Shown here piece by piece: positions 23,971-35,252 of a stretch of 64,000 bases of DNA. The notes under the pieces are model-generated. The model did not search any database. It was not told the DNA's origin and was given only the letters and a program-made list of their open reading frames with translations. Both the position numbers and the translations under genes were made by a program. Each line of letters begins with the position of its first letter. Positions within the stretch are counted from its first letter, which is position 1. The stretch is from Pempheris klunzingeri (lineage: Eukaryota; Chordata; Actinopteri; Acropomatiformes; Pempheridae), in assembly GCF_042242105.1 (NCBI RefSeq), contig NC_092033.1, forward strand, positions 5,272,908 to 5,336,907. Reading direction: 5' to 3'.

Positions 23971-25079
23971 ATTATCTTTTATTAATATGCATTAGAAATT
24001 ATCAAGACATTTTTCCTTCTTATCTTTATTTTCCTTCATTAAATAGACAAAAGCATGGAACAAAATAAAAGTCGTCCTGTGAGTGAAATATGGTTTCAAT
24101 TAATGTGACGGCAGAGTACAAGCGTCCTCATCTTTGGCAATACGACCGTAGCCGCCTCATATCATTAGTAGCGCTGCTTACTGCATCACTCTGTGGTTTT
24201 GAGATTGAAATTCTGTTTTGGTTTCACTCAGGATGAGACTGAGATGAGGTTTCGGAGAGCTGCATGTCAGAGGTTATCGACTAAACCAGAACCTTGATAT
24301 TGAGACTTTGGTGCTGAGGCTGCTCTTCAGACAAAAGTACCATATGTACCATACGCCAGTCTCATTTCAGCAGGATAAAAAGCAGAGGAGGGGAAGTTGG
24401 TTCACAGGTGCACTGTGGGGGTTTCCTTCTGCCCTTCAGTTGCGGAAGGAAATACTGACTCACCACAGAAAGTAGGTTGTTTACGTCAATCATGATTTAC
24501 TCACAAACCTCAACAAATTACAAAGAAGGAGAGCAAGTGTAGAGACATGGGGTGTGAAATGGCAGCAAGATAAAAAAGAAATGAATAAAGGAAGTAAAAG
24601 AGAAACAAACCAAACAGTGTGTGTGCATTATTAGGCAAGCTTTCAGAGCCTAACTGGTGGCCTCGTGTTAACTGATTCACTTCTACACGCTGCAGACATT
24701 TATTATCACCTCTAAGCAGCTCACACACGCATATATATGCACATGTATACATGCAAACATGCACACAGCAGACAGAGAGATAACCCAAAGCAAGCTGTGC
24801 ACGGCAGTAGAGAAGAGCACCTGCTCTGCAGAAACTATGAGGGAATTTAGCTGATCCTCAAGCATAGATTTGGTGGTTTACAGGTCATTTTGTTTTAAAA
24901 CTGGGCTGAATTTGTTTAAGAAGTTAACATCTTTAACCAAACTTTCTTACTAGGATATAAAAACTGAACGAGGCATGATTTGTCACCCAGGCTTGGATAC
25001 ACTTGGCGACCTTTTCTGCATTGTCTTATCTCCAAATGCAAGTGACCTATGGGGTGTGAACTAAATTAGTCAGTTTGGA

Positions 25080-25080
<1 letters not shown>

Positions 25081-25144
<64 letters not shown>

Positions 25145-25405
25145 GACACAGTCATGTTTCCACTATTTCTGGGGACATAACATTGTTTTGCATTAATTCC
25201 CTGGAGACTATAACCATAACCATAACCACCACTTACCTAATCCTAACCTTAAACCAAGTTTTCACCCTAAAATTTTGTCATTTACGTTTCGGACTTGCTT
25301 TGTGTCCCCAAAAGAAGGCAAGTCCCCACAGACCGACTAAACAGATTTATGTCCCCACAATGCTAGTAATACATGTCCACACACACACACACACACACAC
25401 ACAAA
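25081..25405. repeat. CA-flanked GGGGACA/GTCCCCAC repeat
   Basis: (CA)n of about 30 units at 25081-25141, then TCTGGGGACATAACATT, telomere-like CCATAACCATAACC, AATCCTAACCTTAAACC and TATGTCCCCACAATG, then another (CA)n at 25380-25403. This arrangement matches a repeat type often seen in fish genomes, flanked on both sides by CA runs. Confidence 0.65.
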
Positions 25406-25521
25406 CCTACACAGTACAGGTACTCCATAGGTATGTGGGAGGAGTTTCCACAGGAGTATTCGCCCAGCTGTGCAGGCCACAGGTGGGGTCGTGGGGGAGG
25501 GAGGAGCCTTACTCTGATTTC

Positions 25522-25526
<5 letters not shown>

Positions 25527-25557
<31 letters not shown>
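25527..25557. repeat. (GT)n microsatellite
   Basis: About 15 GT units. Confidence 0.9.
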
Positions 25558-25561
<4 letters not shown>

Positions 25562-26506
25562 GAGTGTGTGTGCTTTGTCGGGCAGAGCCTGCAGAACTTT
25601 GGGGTGCAGGGAGAGCGAGGCAGCCCGCTGGCAGCTGGATATTGTCAGGGGTTCACCAGGGGAGGCTGCATGTCAGGGTGAATGGGTTTAAGATGAAATG
25701 TGCCCATGGAGACCCTGACTCACTGTGTTTGTTTTGGGGGCGTTCCTCAGGGGCTTGCCTGGGGGGTGATGGTGAAACATACAGATTGGGGTCTAGGATT
25801 TATTTTCTTTTAGCCGTGGTGGCCATTCTGGGTGTTCTGTAACGCGGAGCAAGTCCTGTTCATGTAAGAGCAGCCTGTACTCGAGGTGATAACATCGTGC
25901 TCTTTGAAATATTGTTTTTGCAGAGGATGTTTGTGGGCGTGGGGAGAGGAGGGAGGACGAGGGCTCGAAGGGCGGGGCAAGGCGGTTGTAAATCGATCCT
26001 TTGTTTTCGTCCCTGCATATGTGTCAGAGAGGGACTTGTTTTGGTCTCACTGGGGTGACTTTGAGACTAATTCAATGTCAAAACTGGAGAGAAGGTCACT
26101 AAAACATGAAAGTTAATGTGCAACTCTAGTAAAAAGTGTTTATTTTAATCAAGAAAGCCACATATGTCCCATCAAAATGCATAAAGTGCAGCTTTCCAAT
26201 GAAACCCTCTCTCCTGTATTATCATATGTGCTTTTCTTCAGTAATGTAAGCAACTACAGGACTTCTCTGAAAAATCTACTGTTTCTGTCATTCATAACTC
26301 CAGGAGGGTTGTGTCCAGCATCTGTTTCTGCTCCACGCAGCCGAGGTGAAAAGGTGGTGTGCTTCAGCTGATGTGTTTTCGCCCTTATCTGCATCTGCGG
26401 AACATCTGGTTTGCATCTGGCGCTGGCCTTGTAGTGTTGGCCCGTGCACGAGCGTGACAATGTGTGCGTCAAAGAGATGGAGAGGGCACGGAACTGTGAC
26501 TTTGGA

Positions 26507-26611
26507 TGTGTGTGTGTGTGTGTGTGACTGATTGGTTAAATTAGATGAATGAGAGAGTGAGCGAATGACTGTGCTGAAAACAGAAGTGTGTGTGTGTGTG
26601 TGTGTGTGTGT
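26507..26611. repeat. Two (TG)n microsatellites
   Basis: TG runs at about 26507-26525 and 26586-26611, separated by unique DNA. Confidence 0.85.
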
Positions 26612-27319
26612 TACGTGGCCTGCAGCCAATAATCGTAATGCTGATGTCTTGAACTGTCAGATAGGAAATCTGCTTAAGTCAGCCTTATATGTTTGATATT
26701 TAAAAGGGAAGGACTAAACTGTGGATGATCCCCTCTCAAAGGTCATGATTAAGACTAGCATGCATCATTAAACACTAAAGTACAAGTGAGATCATGGAGA
26801 TACCAGCTTTTCACCCAACCATGATGATTTATCTTTGGACACATTTCTGAAAGTGAGCACTGAAGCCTGATCAGTTTGAGCAGAGACATCCAGATGAGGG
26901 ATAAAGGGTGAGGAGAGGGGAGGAAAGGGGAGGAGAGGAGATCCCGTGCTGGGGGCCCATGGTATCAACGGTAACAGGGCCAGCTGGGCTGAGGTACAAT
27001 TTCCAAGGTATGCAGCAGTGTGCTTTATCTGACTGCATTAAACTTTTGAGGGAAGCCGAGGTTGAAAAAATCCAGACAGAGGACATGGCAGTGCCTACTG
27101 GTGGCTCTTGCTGAGCACTAAAGTGGAAAATATGAACAGTCAGAGCGCAGAAGTCATGTGACGCCAGTAAGCTCCGAGCGTGTTTACCAGCCTGGCCAGT
27201 GTGTGATGTGATGGATACCACAGGGATGACTGAGTTTCCAGACTGAACACTGAGGAGTTCAGCTTTCTGAGAAGCAGTGTGGATTTGTCTCTTAGGAGGT
27301 TAAAGCCATTTCTTCCCTC

Positions 27320-27560
27320 TTTTAAAGGAACATGCCACTAATTTTACATATAATGTCCCGCTTACTTTCCTCAAAAAGTGCTACACAATCTGTAAAAACA
27401 GTTAAATGTGGTTTCTGTGGCACCCAGGTTTGAAAAAACAACCCTGCTGATGCCAAGATGATGTCAAGATTTTACTCCAGCTTCAAAAGAAATGGGCATA
27501 ATTGAGTTGCCTCATGGGAAATGTAGGATCCAATGTTTTTGTTTGTTTGTTTGTTTGTTT
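27320..27560 (+). repeat. Interspersed repeat, copy related to 30650-30800
   Basis: Contains CATGGGAAATGTAGGATCC. The complement of this string recurs, slightly changed, as GGGTCCTACATTTCCCATAA at about 30712, so the two blocks are inverted relative to each other. A (GTTT)n run lies at about 27539-27560. Confidence 0.45.
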
Positions 27561-27939
27561 ATGTAAGAAAGGATGGTGCTCAATCGTTGACATCATATCA
27601 GCATTATGTAAACATGCTAGATTTAGCCATAGCGGGAAATTTTTATCTGTAGTTCCTAAAAAGGTTAAAGTATTTTAGGAAAGACAAACAGTAAAAATAT
27701 CATGTTTTATAGATTAGGAGTTGACAGGCGTGATGTTCCTTAGTTCTGTTGGTGTGCTGTTCTCGATATGTGCTGCTTGATAGGAAAATGCTGACTGTCC
27801 AACCGCACTTCTTCTACGTGGTATTCTACTATCCTCTCTGGTAGTAGCTCTACTAGATGATGTTTGATTTTGTTTAATGAATTCATAAAGCTGAGGGGAG
27901 CCAGAGCGTGGAACATTTTAGAAATAAGTAAAATAAACC

Positions 27940-28000
27940 ATCAATCCATCCATTGTCTATGCTGCTTTGCCTTAAGGGTCACGGCGGAGGGGGGGGATTT
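27940..28000. repeat. CCATCCATTGTCTATGCTGC repeat fragment
   Basis: AATCCATCCATTGTCTATGC, then GCTTTGCCTTAAGGGTCACG, resembles a common teleost repeat end (CCATCCATTTTCTATACCGC, then AGGGTCACGGGG). Confidence 0.55.
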
Positions 28001-28528
28001 CCCAGTTTGGGAAGTTATAGTTTTGAAATGATGAAATTAATTTGACATTTAGAGTTTTTGGAACAAGGGACTAAAAGTCAGGATATCTCAGCCTTTGCAA
28101 CCTTTTTCTTTAATCTCTGTTTTGTGAGTCCCCCAACTTTATGGAAGTGCAATACTAAATCACTGGAGTGCCCCTTTGAGGTTGGAAAAATCAGGTTATT
28201 TCACGCTGTGTGACAGTATGATGTAGTTTCTGTTCCAGCTTGTTTCTTATCATCTTTGAGGCTTGTGTACTTAATTACACACTGAGTGGACATCATATCA
28301 TATTGGTTACTTGGAAGCTAAGAGATCTCCACTAGACTTTGGTTTCAACAATGTTTCTAATGACTGACTGAGTGGGGTCAAAATTTACTTTATCAATTTA
28401 TGTCAGCAGAAAAACGTCTATACTATATTACAGCAATTATTTTATCTTCGTGGCCCCTTAAAATTAAGCCACTTGCAACACGCTGTTGTTTTTCATCTCT
28501 GAGAGACCTTAAATTGGACAACTAGAAC

Positions 28529-28567
28529 TTGAGCCTGAGCTTGAACTTGAACTTGAACTTGAACTTT
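28529..28567. repeat. CTTGAA hexanucleotide tandem repeat
   Basis: Six-base units of the type TTGAAC or TTGAGC repeat about six times. Confidence 0.85.
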
Positions 28568-30262
28568 AACTATTCAGTTTTTCTTAAGCATGAAGTAAGA
28601 AGAATGAATATACTGCTTATCTCAGCTCTCAAACCTTCAGATTGGCTCTGGAGCCATCGCCATCTATTCTATACACATCGTAACAGAATTTCCGAAGTCA
28701 TCTATGAGATCTCAGTTCAGTTCAGTTCTTTTCATTGTGTTACTACTTTTGCAGTTTTAATGGGCCTATTTGTACAGTACAATTTTCCTCAATCCATTGT
28801 CTAGATTTGGTTCTCAGGACAAGGAGGCGAGTGTCAGTCTGTAATGAGGCCATGGCGAGATGCAGTTCTTTCATTCCTGATTGGACTGTGTGTGTGTTCG
28901 TGTGTGTATGAGGGGTTTCATATGTGAACTAGATTCCTTGGAGCTATGATCTGGAACAGTGAGCCCTGAGTGGCCGGTGCTGGCGTGGACTGTAGAGGCG
29001 AACGGAGTGCCCGGCTTCTACAGCCCAGAATAAATTCTCAATTCTGCCCGGCTGCACCTTTTCACTCCTCATGTATGTCATATTTTGAAGACCTAATGCC
29101 TGATGCTTGCTCATGTGGGGATTCATTTTTGATACTTTTTTTCATTCACGTGTCATTTTAAAACCACATATGAAAGTGGTAATGACACCTAGAGAGCGGC
29201 CCCGAGCAAATACGTGCGTGTCAAAGTGTGAGTGTGTATGAGGGAGACAGGAAGCAACTAGGGGCCCACTTGCAGCCGCAAAGTAGTAGTAGTGACTAAA
29301 AAGAGTCGGTATGGGGAGAAAATGGGTTACTGCAGAGCGTGTATGTAAAAGACTGTACCTTAACACCCCACCTAAGGGGATAAATGTGTGAAATGTAGCT
29401 TGTGTGGATATATTAACACTACATGTGTGACAGTGCGAGCCTCCTCCTTGGGGGGCCCACCGTCCAAATATAGATATTTTGCTTTTGCTTGTTGCATCTC
29501 TGTGATGTGAACAACCAAACGCCTGCTGACATGACTTTTTACTTTAAAGTTGCTCCTGTAAAGTGAGATTAACTCTCCTATATTTCAAGTGTGCACAAGT
29601 CTTTTTTTTAAAACAATATTTTTGGTATTTCTTTAACTCAGCTTCTCTGTTTCAGCTCTGTTTTTACTTCCACAAAAGAAGTAGTGGCTACGATGAGCAA
29701 AGAAAATAAGTATTCACAGACGAAAACACATCATTTTCCAGTGGTCATGATATCATGGGCTGGTGTTTAGCTCCAGGCTTCACTCTGGTGAGAATCATGT
29801 GTTTTTGTGAGGTGACACGGGGTCATGGGTTCCCTGCAGGCTCCATCTCAGAGATGCTGGAGCACAGGGAGCCATTCCTCTGTAGCAGCTTAATCCCATG
29901 TTTTGATCTGACAGCTTGTGACCTACAGAACTACAGCTTTTTTTCGGGGGATATGTTCTGTAAAAGTGACTCCTCTGGGCTCTGATTTCATATTTCATCA
30001 TGTGATGTAAGCTGTAGAAACAGCCAGTCAAATAAAGGCGTTAACATAACTATAATTGGAACATTTTTGTCCTTTTATATAACAAAAGCACATCACAGCA
30101 GATAGTCGAGGTGCCTCTGAAGAAGTTTATTTCTTCAGCGTACTGCTCCATCTGGTGTTTTGTAAAAGCTACAGCTCTTCGCTCTAATGAGGACGTCATA
30201 AAGAGCCACAAAATGTCAGCTCTCAATATGATTCCTGTCTCCAGCAGGTGACGTGCAGCTGT

Positions 30263-30277
30263 AGCTCCCTCTGCTGG
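30263..30277 (-). promoter_or_regulatory. CTCF-like motif in intergenic DNA
   Basis: On the minus strand CCAGCAGAGGGAGCT is close to the CTCF consensus CCAGCAGAGGGCGCT, with one mismatch. Confidence 0.35.
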
Positions 30278-30649
30278 TGATGAAACGTGACCGCAGCTTT
30301 AAAGTGCCTCCCTGAGAGAGAAGGTCAGACAGTCAGTGAGTGATGAAAAGGCCTCAAGAGCTTGTTCATAAAATTACCCGATTACATATAAAAATCAAGC
30401 ACCAAATAATGTAAAGATAACCCCGTAAATGGTTTACTGTTTGGGTTTTATCGTACAGTAGTGTGATAATTCAGTGGGTGGGATCTGTAGGAGGATCTGA
30501 TGGTGACAGCGTCAAACAGGGAGGCCTGTGGAGATGTTTGCTGTCAGGAGAAACAGACTCAGCCACACCCTCTGAGTAATCACAGCACTATATGCACTCT
30601 ACGTACAGTCTCACTGTCAGCAGTGCGATAAGAGCTTCAATGAGCAACG

Positions 30650-30800
30650 TACCACAGGTTGAGATATTGTTTTATTTTAGTTCCCTACAATGGATCAGTT
30701 TGAAAAACTCTGGGTCCTACATTTCCCATAATGCAGCCCAACATTATCTCATTGTCACTTCCATTTTATTCTACTGTGTTAGAAGAAAACACTGCACTTT
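30650..30800 (-). repeat. Interspersed repeat, inverted partner of 27320-27560
   Basis: Shares the TCCTACATTTCCCAT block with the complement of 27320-27560. Confidence 0.4.
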
Positions 30801-32063
30801 TTCCTCCCCTAGATTCATCTGAAAGCTGTAATTACATTTAATTTCTCAGACTAAGATTTTTTCCCCCACAAAAAAAAACAAAACATTTTGGTGTGCGACC
30901 TCTCAAAAAAGCAGCACAGGGGCCCATTTCATGTTTCAGGTGTTCATTAGATATTTATCCTCTAAACTTCCAAACAGATTAAGATCCTAAAACACTAAAT
31001 TACTGTCACGAAAAAATAAATATTGGAGAAACAAAAGTGAATAGAAAAGTTTGCTGAACAATGAGATGTACAGTATGACAGTAAAACATCACATTGCTTT
31101 GAAAAATGATGATTTTAAGACTGGATTTTCATGTTTTCTTTCTCCCCGTAAATCACAGCACACTCAAACATTTCAATGTTAGTTTGGATTTCAACCATGC
31201 ACTGCAGGTCTAACAGCCTGAGGCACTGATAAAAAGCATGTGCCACTGATTTCCTGTGCTGGCATTGACCGACTGAACAGCTGAGCGCTGATAGTAATGA
31301 CGTTAATGTCAATGCAGTGTGGCTGAAATCCATGAGTACTCCACTCTCTGTCCCTGCCGCTGCTCTCAGATCCCAAAACTGCTCTGTTTGTTTGCCTTAA
31401 CTGCTGTACTCAGCTGCTATAATGTCCACTGGCACGCACTCCACGTTATGTCACATTCCAGGGAACATGTTGAGACAGCGTTCACCTGAAACCAAACAGA
31501 GAAAATGATCACATGCCCTCTCCTTTCAGTGGAGGAATGTCATGTCTCCACTTCAGCTGCAGGATGACACGATTCAAAGGAAAAAAAAAAAAAACCCTGG
31601 AAGGGCTCATGAAACTGAGGCTGAGTCCCTGATTCCTTCTTGCAAAGCTGAGATTTAGGAGGTGGAAAGTGTCTGATCACACCTGTATCCATTCATATTT
31701 CCTGCTTCAACTGGTGTCTTTTACTTGATCCTGTACTGCCAGTTTCACCTCCTTTCCACCCCATCCCTCTCTCTCCCTCTCTCTCTCTTACAGTGTCACT
31801 GTATGTCGATTAACCAGTCATGGCAGCGACATGTGGAATTTTTCATTACCTCGCCCCGGGGGCACCATGCTGCCTGTGCCTGTGTATCGTGCTGCTTTTT
31901 TTTTTTTTTTCCACTCCTGCCTTCCCTCGCTCTCTCTCACACACACTCATTCTCTCTCTGTGGTATTATTCTGAGTCAGCCTGTGGTTTGTTGTTTGTTG
32001 TGCAGCCAGCTGTACTGTATGGGGCAGTGGTAGTGGCAGCCGTCTGTGACTGATCTCCTCTCC

Positions 32064-35000
32064 ATGGCCTGTCGTCCCTCCGGCTCTGGCTCCTACACCG
32101 TGGTTATCATCCCCCTCAGGACCAGCCTCTACAGCCTGGACGCACTTCGCTTCTACCTATGGGTGAGGAGATAAGTGGTGGTGTGTGTGTGTGTGTGTGT
32201 AGGGGGTGATATGTGAGTGTGTTTATCCTCAGTTTAGTCTACAGGCCTAGTTTAAACACTAACTGTACATTTTCTGTTTAAAAGATTAAGCAGTCACCAC
32301 TCTCCTGTCACTTATTAGTCAAAGTTGAGCATTACTGCCTCCTCACGCTGTGTAAATATCACCACTTCGGCACATTTGGCCAAGGTGCATTTACATGACC
32401 TTTTCTACTCCTCTGGAAATTAATGATTTAAATGCCTATTTTCAGTCATTTTGTAGGTGAGGGTGCATCATTTTTCAGAAAATGTATATTTAGAATTGAA
32501 GTGAATGTTACATGTGTGTGTGCTGACATTTTATTTGTGTTATATTGTATATTCTCATATTCTGGCGTGTAAATATCTCTACTTCATATGTTTAGATTTT
32601 ATATAAGTATGTCTTAATTGTGCACCAATATACCTCAGCTAATTCCTTCTAATGTGAAAGCTTACTTGGGAGTAAACCGAAATCTGAATTGTGCTGGACT
32701 ACATTATATTGAGAGGTGTTACTATTATTAGAAACACCTCTGAATATAATGGCACAATCTCAAAAAGGTGACTTTATGGCACAACAGTAATATTGGATTG
32801 CATCAAACTGTTCAGATGTACTTAATAAAGTGGCCACTGAGTCTATTTAGACATATATTTCTATAACAGAATAATGCTAAATGAGCACATTTAAATCAAT
32901 TCTTGAATTTCTGACACACGTCACTGTATCTTTATGTGATGTTTCCATGTACAAAAGTGTTACGCACTCAAAATATTTATCTAATTAAAAAAATAATTTA
33001 TAATATTTATATTGATCCACTCATACTCATTTTATTTCCCAAAATGAAGGTCTAAAATTAGTTTCAAAGCTGTCTCCACCTTCAAATTTCAGTATAAATG
33101 GTCTAAAATGACTGGAATCTGTGGGTCCGTTTTTAGTTTGTTTTCCATACACTTACATGCACGTACAGTGACTATTTTCTTAGTCAGTTTTTTCCATCTT
33201 TGCTTCATGTCTGAGTGTTGTTTTGCCGTTGCTGTGGCTGTATTTATCATGGTGACACATTCCCACATGTCGACTCTGCCCCTCACAGCTTCCTGTCACA
33301 GGCTCGATATAACCAGTTTCCCACTAACTGTACATCTATGAGTATACAACAGGTTGTCAAAAAGTAAAATTCTTGTATAGTAAAAACTATTTTTGCATAT
33401 TTTGAACATTTGTTTAATCAAACGCTGCTAAAATCAGTCATTCACCAGTGATGCGTGAGTGTCATGAGTTTCTAATGTTCACTTAATTAGTTGATTGCCA
33501 TAAAAATGACAAAGTGAATGATTTCCTGCCCCCATGATACCAAAGGTGCATCACCACCACCGTATATAATGACTCGCTGGTTGTTGTAGCACTGTTAGCT
33601 CTGTTTGAGCCCATTTAAAGTGCATGTTATCCAACTGGGTGGAGACAATAGGACTAAAGGCCTCCTGCTGCTCTGTAGATTGGCTCTGCTGCTATAAACA
33701 AAGCCTTGGGGCCTCTGGAAGACAACAGGCGGCCCTGTGACGATCACACTGCTTTACATCAGGCTGCAGGCTGGCTTTTTGGTGGTCAAGCTTGTTAGTC
33801 GTCCCCATAGGTGGCATCAAAACACACATGTAGACATACACACACCTTCAGAAACTGGCTACATCATCAACATTTCTGATTATTTTTAAGGGTTTGTGGG
33901 CACTTTTTTCTGTTTTATTAGATACTAGAGAGTGAAAATATGAGAGGTTTCTGTCCTTGATGCGACTGAGCATGTGATCTTCCCCTCTCAGATTAAGCGG
34001 CTGAAGGATCTTGAGAAGGAGAAAGACGCTCTGTTCTCTGGTCTGGAGATCCTGGAGAAGGCTCGTCTCTGGTACCTTCAGCGGCTGGAGGAGAACAGAG
34101 CCAGGCAGCACGTCGAGACACCTGGCTCCTGCCAGGAAGCTGCAGCAAAGGTACAAGGCAGGGCTGCGTTTGACGGCTCACTGACTATATCCACTATAAC
34201 TCAGAGTGTGTTTGACAGTTTGCCCTCCAGGCCTTAGATACGAGGTTCGAGAAGTTTATTGTCACTCTGGTTATACAAGCACACTGGTGGGAAATTCTTT
34301 GACTGGGAACTCCAATATAGAAAGATATCTATAAAAAAATAAAGCAAAGATAAGAAAAGGCCTGCAAAAGGCGTACATGCAATAAGCATGTCTACGTCTA
34401 TGTGTGTATAATAATAACCATGTTTAACCATAAAAATATCTAACAAGAATGAAAATGACTAATGTGCTCATACAGTCAATGAAAAGCTGCTTATACAGCA
34501 CACTAACAGGTGCTCATACACTCAGTGGTCAAATATTGCACAAATGAGTCTTAACATTAATATTGCACAGAGATAATAAACATTTATGGCACAGATATTG
34601 ATGTGTTGGAGCCTCCCGTCCTCTTTCCTCAGTCTAGGACACACACAGTGGAGGTCTCCCTAGTAGGTGTGTGGCGTGTAGATGTGGGAGTGTGTGTCAG
34701 AGTCAGGTTTGGTGGTGAATATGGATGTTTTGTCAATGATGCTGAAAGGCTTCGAAAATCACGTTTGCATGTACGAATTCACATTTCCAGCCTGCATCGG
34801 TGCAGGTTCGGTCTTGCCTCCTCAGGTCACGTATCCAGCGTGCGAATGGCTCTCTGGGCTCTGTGATGACGGAGCCCAATGTCACCACCAGCAGCAACCC
34901 CTCTGTGCCTGATGCACTGGCAGACAGCGATCTCCGGTGGTTAAACACAGCACTGACACAGGTAAGGAGGACAGAGGTATGATATGAACTGCTTTTCTGA

Positions 35001-35252
35001 GGTTACATATTCTACTTGGCTTCAAACACCTATTTTCTTTATATTGAAATAAGTGTTTTACCCTTTTAACTGACCTTTGTTTAAATTCTCTGTTATTCTT
35101 GATTGATTCGCCTGTTAATGTCCACGTTATTGTCGTTATATTTTATTTTCCTCCCCTGACAGGAGGTGAGTGACAAGAATCGTCAGATCTCCATGTTAGA
35201 GCTGGAGAAAGACGCTCTCCTCGAACAGCTTGGTGAACTGCAGAGCCACTGA
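32064..35252 (+). CDS. sapcd1: Suppressor APC domain-containing protein 1-like
   Basis: Four exons, 32064-32162, 33992-34150, 34806-34961 and 35163-35252, join in phase 0 to a 167-aa protein starting MACRPSGSGSYTVVIIPLRT. Exon 2 encodes IKRLKDLEKEKDALFSGLEI followed by LEKARLWYLQRLEENRARQ. Exon 4 encodes EVSDKNRQISMLELEKDALL. Both match the paired coiled-coil segments of the suppressor-APC domain in SAPCD2 (KELEQEKEVLLQGLEM; QEVTEKSERITQLEQEKSAL). There is no N-terminal EF-hand-like region as in SAPCD2, and the length is near that of SAPCD1, hence the call. Coiled coils are predicted at residues 34-72 and 139-165. SAPCD2 acts in spindle orientation and epithelial polarity; SAPCD1 is little studied. 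The exon 3 acceptor was set at 34805 because only that choice keeps frame. Confidence 0.72.
32180..32199 (+). repeat. (GT)n microsatellite in sapcd1-like intron 1
   Basis: Ten GT units close to the exon 1 donor. Confidence 0.85.
32690..32850. repeat. Hairpin-containing repeat ending AATAAAGTGGCCACTGAG
   Basis: The string CTTAATAAAGTGGCCACTGA near 32821 is a familiar end of a dispersed teleost repeat. It includes a 19-bp near-perfect inverted repeat (32702-32720 with 32733-32751, one mismatch, 12-base loop). Confidence 0.6.
34240..34600. repeat. Retroposon-like block in sapcd1-like intron 2
   Basis: Contains TTATTGTCACTCTGGTTATA, GGTGGGAAATTCTTTGACTG and several ATATTGCAC units. It resembles the block at 3054-3420 in layout and in the TATTGCAC words. 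Family not determined. Confidence 0.45.

Larger units (their letters stand above)
20560..32063. other. Intergenic region between cdkn1a and sapcd1-like gene
   Basis: About 11.5 kb without a gene model that I can support. Open frames are short and lack recognisable domains; several are translations of microsatellites. It contains repeats and microsatellites listed separately: (AT)n near 20.8 kb, CA/GT runs near 25.1, 25.4, 25.5, 26.5 and 26.6 kb, and several interspersed repeat blocks. A non-coding RNA cannot be excluded. Confidence 0.6.

Noticed and set aside
25075-25557. 160-codon frame rich in HTHTHT and VCVCVC
   Set aside because: Translation of CA and GT microsatellites plus a repeat; not a gene.
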